A stretch of DNA of 64,000 nt from Klebsiella variicola (GCF_000828055.2 NZ_CP010523.2:1116001-1180000), one strand, 5' to 3'; numbered from the stretch's first letter, positions 21,570-31,283 are shown. Notes: generated by a model not told the origin, from the sequence alone. Numbers and translations are program-made.

Positions 21570-22136
21570 ATGTACGAAGGTTACGCAGGACTGATCTTTG
21601 ATATGGATGGCACCATTCTCGATACCGAGCCGACCCATCGGCAGGCATGGAACGAGGTGTTGGGCCGCTACGGTATGCGTTTCGACGAACAGGCGATGGT
21701 CGCGCTCAATGGCTCACCAACCTGGCGGATTGCCCAGGCGATTATTGAACTCAACCAGGCGGATCTCGATCCACATCGCCTGGCGCAGGAAAAAACCCAG
21801 GCGGTTAAGGCGATGCTGCTGGACAGCGTACGCCCGTTGCCGCTAATTGAGGTGGTCAAGGCGTGGCATGGTCGTCGCCCGATGTCGGTGGGTACCGGCA
21901 GCGAAAGCGCCGTCGCCGAGGCGCTGCTGGCGCACCTGGGCCTGCGTCATTACTTCTCTGCGGTGGTGGCGGCCGATCATGTGGTCAACCATAAACCCGC
22001 GCCCGATACCTTCCTGCTGTGCGCCGAGCGCATGGGCGTCGCGCCGGAAAAATGCGTGGTCTTCGAAGATGCCGACTTTGGTCTGCAGGCGGCGAAGCGT
22101 GCAGGCATGGACGCTGTTGACGTGCGTTTGCTGTGA
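21570..22136 (+). CDS. yqaB: YqaB, HAD-family sugar phosphatase
   Basis: Cytoplasmic phosphatase of 188 residues, whose E. coli orthologue dephosphorylates fructose 1-phosphate and 6-phosphogluconate in vitro. HAD motifs are present: motif I DMDGTILDTEP (nucleophile Asp near 11), motif II VGTGSES, motif III Lys in NHKPAPD and motif IV VVFEDADFG. It is followed at a 4-nt overlap by yqaA. Confidence 0.93.
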   Translation: MYEGYAGLIFDMDGTILDTEPTHRQAWNEVLGRYGMRFDEQAMVALNGSPTWRIAQAIIELNQADLDPHRLAQEKTQAVKAMLLDSVRPLPLIEVVKAWHGRRPMSVGTGSESAVAEALLAHLGLRHYFSAVVAADHVVNHKPAPDTFLLCAERMGVAPEKCVVFEDADFGLQAAKRAGMDAVDVRLL

Positions 22137-22561
22137 GTGACGCGCTGTCACTCACCTCGCTGTTTGCCAGTAGCTTTTTAAGCGCCACGCTGCTTCCCGG
22201 TAATTCGGAGGTTGTGCTGGTGGCTATGCTACTTGCAGGGGTCAGTCATCCATGGTGGTTAGTATTAATAGCAACAATCGGCAATAGCCTTGGAGGGGTA
22301 ACTAACGTTATTCTGGGGCGCTTGTTTCCGCTGCGCAAAACCTCGCGCTGGCAGGAGCGGGCGGCTGGCTGGCTTAAGCGCTACGGCGCGGTCACGCTCT
22401 TACTGAGCTGGGCGCCGGTTGTCGGCGATTTACTGTGTTTGCTGGCGGGATGGATGCGCATTTCCTGGGGACCGGTACTCTTTTTCTTATGCCTTGGTAA
22501 GGCGCTGCGCTATATCGTTATTGCAGCAGCGACGCTTCAGGGTATGACGTGGTGGCACTAA
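22133..22561 (+). CDS. yqaA: YqaA, DedA-like inner-membrane protein
   Basis: Small membrane protein (142 residues) of the SNARE-associated/DedA (VTT) family, with about four hydrophobic segments (LFASSFLSATLLPGN, WWLVLIATIGNSLGGVTNVIL, YGAVTLLLSWAPVVGDLLCLLAGWM, LFFLCLGKALRYIVIAAATL). DedA proteins are implicated in lipid scrambling and membrane homeostasis; the role of YqaA is not established. It starts with GTG overlapping the yqaB stop (GTGA), so translation is coupled. Confidence 0.9.
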   Translation: MSDALSLTSLFASSFLSATLLPGNSEVVLVAMLLAGVSHPWWLVLIATIGNSLGGVTNVILGRLFPLRKTSRWQERAAGWLKRYGAVTLLLSWAPVVGDLLCLLAGWMRISWGPVLFFLCLGKALRYIVIAAATLQGMTWWH

Positions 22562-22627
22562 TTGGACTGATAGTTCATCCATTACAATTATGCTTATTCA
22601 AACGATTTCGACAGGCGGGAGGTCAAA

Positions 22628-24184
22628 TTGATCCCGGACGTATCACAGGCGCTGGCCTGGCTGGAAAAACATCCGCAGGCTCTGCAGGGTATTCAACGTG
22701 GTCTGGAGCGGGAAACGCTGCGCGTGAACGCAGACGGCACCCTTGCAACGACCGGTCACCCTCTGGCGTTAGGCTCAGCGCTGACGCATAAATGGATTAC
22801 CACCGATTTTGCCGAAGCTTTACTCGAGTTCATTACGCCGGTGGATGGCGATATTGAGCATATGCTGACCTTTATGCGCGATGTCCATCGCTATACCGCG
22901 CGTCAGCTGGGCGACGAGCGAATGTGGCCGCTGAGTATGCCATGCTATATCGCTCCCGGTCAGGATATTGAGCTGGCGCAGTACGGCACCTCAAACGTGG
23001 GGCGTCTGAAAACGCTGTATCGCGAGGGGCTGAAGAACCGCTATGGCGCGCTGATGCAGACTATCTCCGGCGTGCACTATAATTTCTCGCTGCCGATGGC
23101 GTTCTGGCAGGCGAAGTGTGGCGTGGAAGACGTCGAAAGCGGTAAAGAAGCTATCTCGGCGGGCTATTTCCGCTCGATTCGTAACTACTATCGTTTTGGC
23201 TGGGTGATCCCTTATCTGTTCGGCGCCTCGCCGGCGATTTGCTCCTCGTTCCTGCAAGGGAAACCGACGACGCTGCCTTTTGAGGAAGCGGGTAACGGTA
23301 TGTACTACCTGCCGTACGCCACCTCGCTGCGCCTCAGCGACCTCGGTTATACCAATAAGTCGCAAAGCAATCTCGGAATTACGTTTAACGATCTGCATGA
23401 GTATGTGGCAGGATTGAAGCGGGCGATTAAAACGCCGTCGGAAGAGTACGCTAAAATCGGGCTGCAGAAAGACGGCAAGTATCTGCAGATCAACAGCAAT
23501 ATCCTGCAGATTGAAAACGAACTCTATGCGCCGATCCGTCCGAAACGCGTGACCCGTCGGGGCGAAACCCCGTCCGATGCGCTGCTGCGCGGCGGCATTG
23601 AGTACATTGAAGTGCGTTCGCTGGATATCAACCCGTTCTCGCCGATCGGCGTTGACGCCCAGCAGGTGCGTTTCCTCGATCTGTTTATGGTCTGGTGCGC
23701 GCTGGCCGACGCGCCGGAGATGAGCAGCGATGAGCTGCTGTGCACTCGCACCAACTGGAATCGGGTGATTCTGGAAGGGCGTAAGCCGGGCTTAACGCTG
23801 GGGATTGGCTGCGAAAGCGCGCAGTTCCCGCTGGCTCAGGTGGGCAAAGATCTGTTCCGCGATTTACGCCGCGTGGCGCAGACCCTTGACAGTATCCATG
23901 GTGGCCAGGCATATCAGCAGGTCTGCGACGAGCTGCTGGCCTGCTTTGACGATCCGGAATTAACCTTCTCAGCCCGCATTCTGCGTTCTATGATTGAAGA
24001 AGGGATTGGCGGCACTGGCCGTGAATTGGCGGATCGCTATCGGACGCAGCTGCGGGAAGAGCCGCTGGAGATCCTGAGCGAAGCCGATTTCATCGCCGAG
24101 CGCGAGGCATCGGTGGCGCGGCAGAAGAAAGTGGAAGCGGAAGACAGTGAGCCGTTCGAAGCGCTGCTGGCACGACACGCGTAG
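22628..24184 (+). CDS. gshA: Glutamate-cysteine ligase
   Basis: Catalyses ATP-dependent joining of glutamate and cysteine, the first and rate-limiting step of glutathione synthesis. The 518-residue protein matches the proteobacterial type 1 GshA throughout ([21 protein letters not shown], then [16 protein letters not shown]). It starts with TTG, as in E. coli, after a GGAGGTC ribosome site; the rare start probably limits expression. It lies upstream of micA and luxS as in other enterobacteria. Confidence 0.97.
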   Translation: MIPDVSQALAWLEKHPQALQGIQRGLERETLRVNADGTLATTGHPLALGSALTHKWITTDFAEALLEFITPVDGDIEHMLTFMRDVHRYTARQLGDERMWPLSMPCYIAPGQDIELAQYGTSNVGRLKTLYREGLKNRYGALMQTISGVHYNFSLPMAFWQAKCGVEDVESGKEAISAGYFRSIRNYYRFGWVIPYLFGASPAICSSFLQGKPTTLPFEEAGNGMYYLPYATSLRLSDLGYTNKSQSNLGITFNDLHEYVAGLKRAIKTPSEEYAKIGLQKDGKYLQINSNILQIENELYAPIRPKRVTRRGETPSDALLRGGIEYIEVRSLDINPFSPIGVDAQQVRFLDLFMVWCALADAPEMSSDELLCTRTNWNRVILEGRKPGLTLGIGCESAQFPLAQVGKDLFRDLRRVAQTLDSIHGGQAYQQVCDELLACFDDPELTFSARILRSMIEEGIGGTGRELADRYRTQLREEPLEILSEADFIAEREASVARQKKVEAEDSEPFEALLARHA

Positions 24185-24202
24185 CCGCTGACGATACAAA
24201 AG

Positions 24203-24277
24203 AAAAAGGCCACATCAATGTGGCCAAACTTTCATCTCTGATTCAGGGATGATGATGATAATAAATGCGCGTCTTTC
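24203..24277 (-). ncRNA. micA: MicA small RNA
   Basis: Hfq-dependent sRNA that represses ompA and other envelope mRNAs during envelope stress. On the minus strand it begins GAAAGACGCGCATTTATTAT, carries the seed region, then an AU-rich middle (GAATCAGAGATGAAAG) and a terminator stem GGCCACATTGATGTGGCC followed by TTTTT. Length is about 75 nt. The gene lies between gshA and luxS, divergent from luxS, exactly as in E. coli. Confidence 0.95.
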
Positions 24278-24283
24278 ATATAC

Positions 24284-24310
24284 TGAGACTCGCGGCTGAA
24301 CAAAGAGTTC
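24284..24310 (-). promoter_or_regulatory. Sigma-E promoter of micA
   Basis: On the minus strand GAACTC (24305-24310) and TCTCA (24284-24288) are 16 bp apart, with the -10 six bases before the micA 5' end. It agrees with the sigma-E pattern GAACTT-N16-TCTGA known for micA. Confidence 0.8.
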
Positions 24311-24347
24311 ATTTTATTTTAAAAAAAATCACTCCCGGAGGTGACGA

Positions 24348-24863
24348 ATGCCGTTGTTAGATAGTTTCACAGTCGACCATACCCGAATGGAAGCCCCAGC
24401 GGTGCGTGTCGCGAAGAAAATGAACACGCCGCATGGCGATGAAATCACCGTTTTCGATCTGCGCTTCTGCGTGCCGAACCAGGAAGTGATGCCGGAACGC
24501 GGTATCCACACCCTGGAGCACCTGTTCGCGGGCTTTATGCGCGATCACCTGAACGGGAATGGCGTGGAAATTATCGACATTTCGCCAATGGGCTGCCGCA
24601 CCGGGTTCTATATGAGCCTGATTGGTACACCGGACGAGCAGCGCGTCGCTGACGCCTGGAAAGCGGCGATGGCCGATGTGCTGAAGGTGAAAGATCAGAA
24701 CCAGATCCCGGAGCTCAACGTCTACCAGTGCGGAACCTATACCATGCACTCGCTGGAAGAGGCCCAGGACATCGCTCGTCATATCATTGAGCGCGATGTA
24801 CGCATCAACAGCAACGACGAACTGGCGCTGCCGAAAGAAAAACTGCAGGAACTGCACATCTAG
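24348..24863 (+). CDS. luxS: LuxS, S-ribosylhomocysteine lyase
   Basis: Cleaves S-ribosylhomocysteine to homocysteine and DPD, the precursor of autoinducer-2, closing the activated methyl cycle. The protein has 171 residues with the metal ligands in [14 protein letters not shown] and [12 protein letters not shown] and the conserved substrate loop [18 protein letters not shown] precedes the ATG. It is divergent from micA; the luxS leader and micA share this control region. Confidence 0.98.
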   Translation: MPLLDSFTVDHTRMEAPAVRVAKKMNTPHGDEITVFDLRFCVPNQEVMPERGIHTLEHLFAGFMRDHLNGNGVEIIDISPMGCRTGFYMSLIGTPDEQRVADAWKAAMADVLKVKDQNQIPELNVYQCGTYTMHSLEEAQDIARHIIERDVRINSNDELALPKEKLQELHI

Positions 24864-24915
24864 TGCTTCCGCCACGGCCCGACGCCTGTCGCCGGGCCGC
24901 TCTCCTGACGCCGCC

Positions 24916-25683
24916 ATGACGACCACCACGACTTTCTCCTTTCAGCACCGCCCGCTGGTGCCTTTTGCCCATGATTATGCCCACGGTGACCAGGAAGACT
25001 GGCATCAGCATGACTGCGCCCAGCTGCTGCATATTTTAAGCGGCGTGGTGCGGGTCGCGACACCGGCAGGTTACTGGGTGGTGCCTCCCGGGCGCGGCGT
25101 CTGGCTGCCGGCGGGAACGCCGCACGCGCTGCGTATGACCGGCAACGTGGCGGCGCGCACCCTGTTTATCGATCCGCTGGCGCGCGCCGATCTCCCGGCG
25201 GGTTGCCAGATCGTACAGATCACGCCGCTGCTGCGGGAACTGATCGTCTCATCCCTGGGACTGGCCGAGTGCTATGCCCCCGCCAGCCGTGACGAACGGA
25301 TTTATGAGCTGATCCTCGATGAGATCCGCGGGATGGCGATCCTGCCGTTTGGCCTGCCGGAACCGCAAAGTGACACGCTGCGTCGGCTGTGCCAGCAGGT
25401 ACGCGAGGCGCCGGGCGAAGCCTGGAGCAGCGGCCAGGCGGCAAAGGTGTGCAGCATGAGTGAGCGAACCCTTAACCGCCATTTTCAGCAGCAGACTAGC
25501 CTGACGTGGAGCGAGTGGGTGCGCCGGGCGAAGCTAATGGAAGCGCTGATTCGCCTGGCGCAGGGTCACTCCGTGCTGCGGGTGGCGCTGGAGCTGGGCT
25601 ACGGCAGCCACAGCGCCTTCAGCGCCATGTTTCGTCGGGTGATGGGCGTCGCCCCCAGCGACTATTTTCGCCCTTCGACCTGA
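24916..25683 (+). CDS. AraC-family regulator with N-terminal cupin
   Basis: Predicted transcription factor of 255 residues. The N-terminal cupin (about 10-100; HDYAHGDQEDWHQHDCAQLLHILSGVVRV, then PPGRGVWLPAGTPHALRM) resembles NimR-type regulators. The C-terminus has two helix-turn-helix motifs (MSERTLNRHFQQQTSLTWSEWVRRAKL and VLRVALELGYGSHSAFSAMFRRVMG). The longer frame upstream overlaps luxS and is discounted. Its last 22 bp overlap the 3' end of the convergent leuA-type gene. It is a candidate regulator of that gene, but the target is not shown by the sequence. Confidence 0.88.
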   Translation: MTTTTTFSFQHRPLVPFAHDYAHGDQEDWHQHDCAQLLHILSGVVRVATPAGYWVVPPGRGVWLPAGTPHALRMTGNVAARTLFIDPLARADLPAGCQIVQITPLLRELIVSSLGLAECYAPASRDERIYELILDEIRGMAILPFGLPEPQSDTLRRLCQQVREAPGEAWSSGQAAKVCSMSERTLNRHFQQQTSLTWSEWVRRAKLMEALIRLAQGHSVLRVALELGYGSHSAFSAMFRRVMGVAPSDYFRPST

Positions 25684-27338
25684 TCGGCGACGCTGATCGC
25701 ATTGCACAATGCCTGCAGCGAAGCGCGCGCCACGTCATTATCAATACCCACTCCCCAGTAGCTTTCACCTTGTGGAAAAACGCAGCGGATATAGGCGACC
25801 GACCGACTGTCGCTGCGCGCGCCAAGGGTATGCTCATGGTAGTCCTTGATCATAAACGGCTGTCTGAGCAGCGCGCTGAGGCCGCTGGCGGCGGCCGACA
25901 GCAGGCCGTTGCCCTGGCCCTGCAGGCGTCGGGTTTCGCCGTGGTGTCGCAGCGTCGCCTGCAGCGAAAGCTGGCCATCCTGTTGGCTGGCGCTCTGATA
26001 ATCAAGCAGCGTCAGCGCAGGCTGCGCCAGCAGGCCGTAGCGCGTGCGGAACAGCTGCCACAGCGCGTGGTGGGTCATCTCTTTGCCGTCGCTATCGGTT
26101 ACCTGCTGTACATGCTGACTGAAGTCCTGCTGCAGCCCGCGGGGCAGCTTGAGACCATGGTTTTGTTCGATAAGCCAGGCGCTGCCGCTTTTTCCCGACT
26201 GGCTGTTGACGCGGATCACCGCCTCATAGCTACAGCCAATATCCTGTGGATCAATGGGCAGGTAGGGCATCTGCCACGGATCGCCTGGCTGACGGGCATC
26301 AAACCCTTTTTTGATGGCATCCTGATGGGAGCCGGAGAAGGCGGTATAAGCCAGACTTCCCGCCCACGGGTGGCGTGGGTGAACGGGGATCTGGTTGCAG
26401 TTTTCCACCACCTCCACCACCCGGTTCATCTGCTCGAAGCGAAGCTCAGGGTCGATGCCCTGGCTGTAGAGATTCATGGCCAGCGTCACCAGGCAGACGT
26501 TGCCGGTGCGTTCGCCATTGCCAAACAGGCAGCCTTCCACCCGATCGGCGCCGGCCATCACCGCCAGCTCGGCGCTGGCGACACCGGTCCCGCGGTCGTT
26601 GTGCGGGTGCACGCTGATGCAGACCTCGCCGCGGCGGGAGAAGTGGCGGCAAAAATACTCGATCTGATCGGCATAGACGTTGGGGGTGTTCACTTCCACC
26701 GTCGCCGGCAGATTGACGATCATCGGCCGTTCGGCGCAGGGCTGCCAGACGTCCGCCACCGCCTCGCAAATCTCAAGGGCAAACTCGGGTTCGGTAAAGC
26801 AGAAGGTCTCTGGTGAGTATTCGTATTGCCAGCGGGTCTCCGGCTGTTGTTCGCACTGCTGGCGGATAAGTCGGGTGGCGCGGGTCGCCAGGGCGATCAC
26901 TTCGGTTTTATCCATCCCGAAGACCAGCTCGCGAAACAGCGGCGCGGTGGCATTGTAGAGGTGGACGGTGGCCTGGCGGGCGCCGCGCAGTGCCTCAAAG
27001 GTGCGCAGGATCAGCGGATCCCGCGCCTGGGTCAGCACCTGGATGGTGACATCTTCCGGGATGCGCTGCTCGTCGATCAGCTGGCGGACGAAGTTGAAAT
27101 CGGTTTGCGAAGCGGAAGGGAAGGCGACCTCAATCTCTTTAAAACCGCACTCCAGCAGCAGATCCCAGAACTGCAGTTTGCGGGCGCTGTCCATGGGCTC
27201 CGCCAGCGCCTGGTTGCCGTCGCGCAGGTCGGTCGACAGCCAGCGCGGGGCGTGGCTGATTTGCCGGTCGGGCCAGCGGCGGTCGGGCAGGGCAATCGGC
27301 GGATAGGGACGGTACTTTTCAGCAGGATGGCTCAGCAT
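25662..27338 (-). CDS. Long-form 2-isopropylmalate synthase (LeuA2 type)
   Basis: Condenses acetyl-CoA with 2-oxoisovalerate, the first step of leucine synthesis. The 558-residue protein is the actinobacterial/fungal long form rather than the E. coli LeuA form: conserved stretches include WPDRQISHAPRWLSTDLRDG, NQAL, FKEIEVAFPSASQTDFNFVR, the metal ligands SVHPHNDRGTG, and LFGNGERTGNVCLVTLAMN. The C-terminal part (about 430-558) is the LeuA dimer regulatory domain. AAGGAG precedes the ATG. It is a single gene away from leuBCD and E. coli lacks it, so it looks like an acquired second enzyme. Related aldol synthases (homocitrate or citramalate type) are less likely given the regulatory domain. 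Confidence 0.88.
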   Translation of the reverse strand: MLSHPAEKYRPYPPIALPDRRWPDRQISHAPRWLSTDLRDGNQALAEPMDSARKLQFWDLLLECGFKEIEVAFPSASQTDFNFVRQLIDEQRIPEDVTIQVLTQARDPLILRTFEALRGARQATVHLYNATAPLFRELVFGMDKTEVIALATRATRLIRQQCEQQPETRWQYEYSPETFCFTEPEFALEICEAVADVWQPCAERPMIVNLPATVEVNTPNVYADQIEYFCRHFSRRGEVCISVHPHNDRGTGVASAELAVMAGADRVEGCLFGNGERTGNVCLVTLAMNLYSQGIDPELRFEQMNRVVEVVENCNQIPVHPRHPWAGSLAYTAFSGSHQDAIKKGFDARQPGDPWQMPYLPIDPQDIGCSYEAVIRVNSQSGKSGSAWLIEQNHGLKLPRGLQQDFSQHVQQVTDSDGKEMTHHALWQLFRTRYGLLAQPALTLLDYQSASQQDGQLSLQATLRHHGETRRLQGQGNGLLSAAASGLSALLRQPFMIKDYHEHTLGARSDSRSVAYIRCVFPQGESYWGVGIDNDVARASLQALCNAISVADQVEGRK

Positions 27339-27440
27339 AGTGTTCTCCTTAATGGTCAGCCTTTATCCTGCCCGAGCACCGGGTGGCGAGCTTTCGCAAA
27401 CGAGACAGAAACTAGCGAGAATTGGACAATCTGACGCCAT

Positions 27441-27464
27441 AAAAAAGGGACCCGCAGGTCCCTT
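27441..27464 (-). terminator. emrRAB intrinsic terminator
   Basis: A perfect 8-bp stem (AAGGGACC, loop TGCG on the minus strand, GGTCCCTT) followed on the minus strand by TTTTTT, 10 bp after the emrB stop. It separates emrB from the leuA-type gene promoter region (27339-27440), where no clear promoter was picked out. Confidence 0.85.
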
Positions 27465-27474
27465 AGTCTGATGC

Positions 27475-29013
27475 TTAGTGTGCGCCCCCGCCGCCGCCGC
27501 CGGCACTGAATGGCGGCCTGGCGAACCACACCAGGCTGAGCAGAAGAATAAAGATCCCCGCCGAAACCCAGAAGATTTCGTTGGCGGAGATAATCAACCC
27601 CTGGTTGGTTATCTGCTGCGCTATCCAGCCGGAAGCCTGCTGCTGGGTCATTCCCATGCCCTGCAGCTGATCGTACATCTGCTGGGCGTTGGGGTTGAAC
27701 GGCGTCACCGACTCGGTGAGCTGCGCATGGTGCAGCGCCTCACGGTTGGTCCACATGGTGGTGGTGATCGAGGTCCCGATGGAGCCGGCCAGAGTTCGGG
27801 TAAAGTTTGACAAGCTCGACGCCGCCGCCAGCCGCTCCGGCGGCAGGCCGGAGAGGGTGATGGTGGTCAATGGCATGAAGAAACAAGCCACCGCGAAGCC
27901 CTGGATAAACTGCGGCCACGCCGATGCACCAAAGTCCATACCCGGTTCAAAGGTCCACGCGCGCCAGTAGAAGCAGACGGCATACATAATAAAGCTGAAG
28001 GTGACCAGCCGACGCATATCGAGCTTATGGGCAAAGCGGCCAATAATCGGCGACAGAATGACCGGGATCACCCCCACCGGCGCCGACGCCAAACCGGCCC
28101 AGGTAGCGGTGTAGCCGTAGACCTCCTGCAACAGCTGCGGCAGCAGTACGATAGCGCCGAAGTAGAGCATATAGGCCAGGCTGATACACAAACAGCCGAT
28201 GGTGAAGTTGCGCGACTTAAACAGCGACAGGTCGACTATCGGGTTATCGTCAGTCAGCTCCCAGACAATCAGGAAGCTTATCGCCACCACCGCCACGATG
28301 GTCAGGATGATAATCTCGTTGGAAGCGAACCAGTCGAGCTCTTTACCGCGGTCGAGCATCACCTGCAGGCTACCGATACCGATAATCAGCAACGCCAGCC
28401 CGACGCCGTCGATACGTCGCTGTTCGGTACGGGTTTCGCGCCCGCGCAGGGTTTGCAGCGTCATGATCACCACTGCGATACCAATCGGCACGTTGATGAA
28501 GAAGATCCAGCCCCAGTGGTAGTTATCGCTGATATAGCCGCCGAGAATCGGGCCACAGATCGGCGCGACGATCACGGTCATTGACCACAGCGCCAGCGCA
28601 ATAGAACGCTTCGCCGGTGGGTAGTTGCTGAGTAACAGGCTCTGCGACAGCGGGATCAGCGGACCGGCGACGATCCCCTGAATGACGCGGAAGAAAATCA
28701 GCATCGTCAGGCTGTTCGACACCCCACAGGCCCAGGAGGCGATAGCGAATGCCACCGTCGACCAGACGAAAAGCTTCACCTCGCCGACGCGCTTCGCCAG
28801 CCAGCCGGTAATGGGGATGGAGATGGCGTTGGCCACCCCGAACGAGGTGATGACCCACGTCCCCTGGCTCAGCGACGAGCCAAGGTTACCGGCAATGGTT
28901 GGGATCGCCACGTTGGCGATCGTGGAGTCCAGCACCTGCATGAACGTCGCCAGCGACAGCGCAATGGTCATAATGACCAGTTGCGCGCCTTCGAGCGGTT
29001 TTTGCTGTTGCAT
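27475..29013 (-). CDS. emrB: EmrB, MFS multidrug exporter
   Basis: Inner-membrane proton-driven exporter of the DHA2 family with 14 predicted spans (512 residues). It works with EmrA and TolC against uncouplers such as CCCP, nalidixic acid and other hydrophobic compounds. It shows the MFS motif A (GWLAKRVGEVKLF), motif C (GPILGGYIS) and the N-terminal LDSTIANVAIPTI typical of DHA2, ending in a glycine run before AH. The start ATG at 29013 has GGGGTGAG upstream; a GTG three codons earlier lies within that site and is rejected. It follows emrA by 15 nt. Confidence 0.96.
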   Translation of the reverse strand: MQQQKPLEGAQLVIMTIALSLATFMQVLDSTIANVAIPTIAGNLGSSLSQGTWVITSFGVANAISIPITGWLAKRVGEVKLFVWSTVAFAIASWACGVSNSLTMLIFFRVIQGIVAGPLIPLSQSLLLSNYPPAKRSIALALWSMTVIVAPICGPILGGYISDNYHWGWIFFINVPIGIAVVIMTLQTLRGRETRTEQRRIDGVGLALLIIGIGSLQVMLDRGKELDWFASNEIIILTIVAVVAISFLIVWELTDDNPIVDLSLFKSRNFTIGCLCISLAYMLYFGAIVLLPQLLQEVYGYTATWAGLASAPVGVIPVILSPIIGRFAHKLDMRRLVTFSFIMYAVCFYWRAWTFEPGMDFGASAWPQFIQGFAVACFFMPLTTITLSGLPPERLAAASSLSNFTRTLAGSIGTSITTTMWTNREALHHAQLTESVTPFNPNAQQMYDQLQGMGMTQQQASGWIAQQITNQGLIISANEIFWVSAGIFILLLSLVWFARPPFSAGGGGGGAH

Positions 29014-29028
29014 TACGCTCACCCCGAA

Positions 29029-30201
29029 TTATCCGGCGTTGGCCTGAATGATCTCGTCGATCAGTTTATTAACCGGCTCAAGCGCGATTTCGCGGGCATT
29101 GCTCTCGTAAACCGGGGAGCTTCGCACCTGGCTGGCCAGCATTTCGCCATCGCGATCGGTGGTGTTGACTTCCACCAGCGTGGAGAGGCCGATGCGCAGC
29201 GGGTGTTCCGCCAGCTGTTTTTCGTCCAGCTCGATACGGACCGGCAGGCGCTGTACCACTTTGATCCAGTTACCGGTGGCGTTCTGCGCCGGCAGCAGGG
29301 AGAAGGCGCTGCCGGTGCCCATATCCAGGCCGACCACTTTGCCGGTGTATTTCACGTCATCGCCATAGATGTCGCTGATCACGGTGGCCGGCTGGCCGAT
29401 GCGCATGTGCGCCAGCTGGGTCTCTTTAAAGTTGGCGTCGATCCACAGGTTGGTCGCCGGGACCACCGCCATCAGCGGCGTGGTGGTGCCGATCTGCGCC
29501 CCAGGCTGTACGGAGCGACGGGAAACGTAGCCGCTAATCGGGCTGACGATTTGCGTACGCTGCAGGGCCAGCCAGGCGTTACGTACTTCGGTGGCCGCCT
29601 GCAGCACCGCCGGCTGCTGTTCCAGTTTGGTGCCCAGCACGATCGCCTGGTTGGCGTTGTATTGCTGGATTGCCACGTCGAGTTCGGCCTGCGCGCTGGC
29701 GACGGTGTCGCGGGCGTGCTGCAGCTCTTCGCGACCGATCAGGTTCGCGGCGCCCAGCGGAATGCGGCGGTTCAGGTCAGCCTGCGCCTGGGCGAGGGCG
29801 GTCTTTTTGACGTCGATGTTCGCCTGCAGCTGCTTGCTGTTGATCATCTGCTGACGGGTCTGACGCACGCTGGCGGCCAGCTGCGTTTTGGCTTTCTCAA
29901 ACGCCTGCTGGGCATCGGTCTGATCGAGCGTCACCAGCGGATCGCCTTTCTGCACGTAGTCCGTGTTGTCAGCCCAGACTTTGGTCACGCTGCCTGAGAC
30001 CTGGGCCATAATTTGTACCTGGTTCCCTGCCACGTAGGCATCGTCGGTCTCTTCGTAATGACGCAGTACCAGAAACCAGTAAATCCCATATGCCACGGCA
30101 ATAATAATAAAGAGCAATGTCAGCAACAGGAGTGCGCCTTTGCGCTTTCCTTTTTTGCTGCCTGGTTGCTGCGGGGTTTGGCTCTCCGCATTTGCGCTCA
30201 T
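29029..30201 (-). CDS. emrA: EmrA, membrane fusion protein of EmrAB-TolC
   Basis: Periplasmic adaptor (390 residues) anchored by one N-terminal span (GALLLLTLLFIIIAVAYGIYW). It has a lipoyl/barrel-sandwich fold (DDAYVAGNQVQIMAQVSGSV and TQIVSPISGYVSRRSVQPGA), a long alpha-helical hairpin (about 100-210) that contacts TolC, and a beta-barrel C-terminal part. The start at 30201 (MSANAES) matches E. coli; four codons upstream in frame are discounted. A 125-bp spacer with a hairpin separates it from emrR. Confidence 0.96.
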   Translation of the reverse strand: MSANAESQTPQQPGSKKGKRKGALLLLTLLFIIIAVAYGIYWFLVLRHYEETDDAYVAGNQVQIMAQVSGSVTKVWADNTDYVQKGDPLVTLDQTDAQQAFEKAKTQLAASVRQTRQQMINSKQLQANIDVKKTALAQAQADLNRRIPLGAANLIGREELQHARDTVASAQAELDVAIQQYNANQAIVLGTKLEQQPAVLQAATEVRNAWLALQRTQIVSPISGYVSRRSVQPGAQIGTTTPLMAVVPATNLWIDANFKETQLAHMRIGQPATVISDIYGDDVKYTGKVVGLDMGTGSAFSLLPAQNATGNWIKVVQRLPVRIELDEKQLAEHPLRIGLSTLVEVNTTDRDGEMLASQVRSSPVYESNAREIALEPVNKLIDEIIQANAG

Positions 30202-30258
30202 GTTATTCTCCACGATCTTATTATTTCACATCGGCTGAGCCGACCTGTTTATCAGAAA

Positions 30259-30280
30259 GGCCAGCAGAGATCTGCTGGCC
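30259..30280 (-). promoter_or_regulatory. Hairpin between emrR and emrA
   Basis: GGCCAGCAGA and TCTGCTGGCC can form a 9-10 bp stem with a tiny loop, followed on the minus strand by TTTCTGATA. It lies inside the emrRAB transcript and could act as a weak attenuator or a processing site lowering emrAB relative to emrR. Confidence 0.45.
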
Positions 30281-30326
30281 TGGCTGTTTTCCTTGCAACG
30301 TAAAAATGGGCTGAGCGACGCCGCCC

Positions 30327-30857
30327 TTAGCGTAGAGAGTCCGCCAGCACGCCTTCTTCTTCCATCTGGTCAAGGCGGCTCAGGAGTTTGCGGGTGATAT
30401 GTTCGAGCTGATCTTTTTCGCTGGTGCTGAGTGAAGACCACAGCTGATGCAGGCAGTTATGCTGCGGTGGCAGGACTTCACGCAAAAACTGATGGCCCTT
30501 TTCGGTCAGTTGCAGATGCAGACAGCGGCGATCGTTATCGCTCTCGCGACGTTCAATCCAGCCGCGTTTTTCCAGTTCATCAGCGATACGGGTGGCGTTG
30601 GTACGCGACGAGCCCAGCGCGCAACTCAGCTCGGACGGCTGGATGCTGTGGTTTTCCTGTGACTCCAGCGTAATCAGCGCCATAAATAATGTCTCGTTAA
30701 TTCCCTGCGCTTTGAGCATTTTATTGCGATTTTCCAGCAGCTTACCTTGCATATGCATGCAAAGACGAGTTAACAGGATCTCCTGGAACGGGAAATCTTC
30801 ATGGCGGCTGGCGCGGAATTTGAGCATTTGCTCAATGGGAGTAAACGAACTATCCAT
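30327..30857 (-). CDS. emrR: EmrR (MprA), MarR-family repressor of emrRAB
   Basis: Autorepressor of the emr operon, released by binding of uncouplers, salicylate and similar ligands. The 176-residue protein has a winged helix-turn-helix ([41 protein letters not shown]) with the characteristic DxRxxxLxLTxKG wing. It is identical in layout to E. coli. It is the first gene of the operon; its promoter lies in the 90-bp gap 30858-30947, where an AT-rich operator is expected but not clearly delimited. Confidence 0.96.
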   Translation of the reverse strand: MDSSFTPIEQMLKFRASRHEDFPFQEILLTRLCMHMQGKLLENRNKMLKAQGINETLFMALITLESQENHSIQPSELSCALGSSRTNATRIADELEKRGWIERRESDNDRRCLHLQLTEKGHQFLREVLPPQHNCLHQLWSSLSTSEKDQLEHITRKLLSRLDQMEEEGVLADSLR

Positions 30858-30947
30858 TTGGGTATGACCTCATTAATTACAGCCGATATAATAACTATTG
30901 TGACAAATAAATCAAATGAATTATTGACTAAAATTGATACGTAAAGC

Positions 30948-31283
30948 TTAGAGTCCGCTGGTGATTTTCCATGCCAGACCGTAGGCCAACGCCGACAGCA
31001 GCGTCGGGACAATAATGCTGCGGGTTTTCCAGAAGGCGGCCCCTAGCACCAGGAAGCCGATCAGCGTCGGCGCCAGGCGATGGGCATCGGCGAGGATCTC
31101 CGGCACGCTGGAGACCACCAGCAGCGCGCAAATCGAGGCGATGCCGATGGTATCCAGCAGCACGCTGACCGGGCCACGGCGGGCAGGCCGGGCATGGCCG
31201 GCGCGCAAGCGCAGGGGAAGATAGCGAAACAGATAATTCACGCTGCCGACTATCACCCCGAGCAGAAGGACCTCACTGTTCAT
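30948..31283 (-). CDS. ygaH: YgaH, small subunit of L-valine exporter
   Basis: AzlD-family inner-membrane protein (111 residues, about four spans: [73 protein letters not shown]). With YgaZ it exports L-valine and related branched-chain amino acids. It overlaps ygaZ by 11 nt, so the two are co-translated. Confidence 0.93.
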   Translation of the reverse strand: MNSEVLLLGVIVGSVNYLFRYLPLRLRAGHARPARRGPVSVLLDTIGIASICALLVVSSVPEILADAHRLAPTLIGFLVLGAAFWKTRSIIVPTLLSALAYGLAWKITSGL

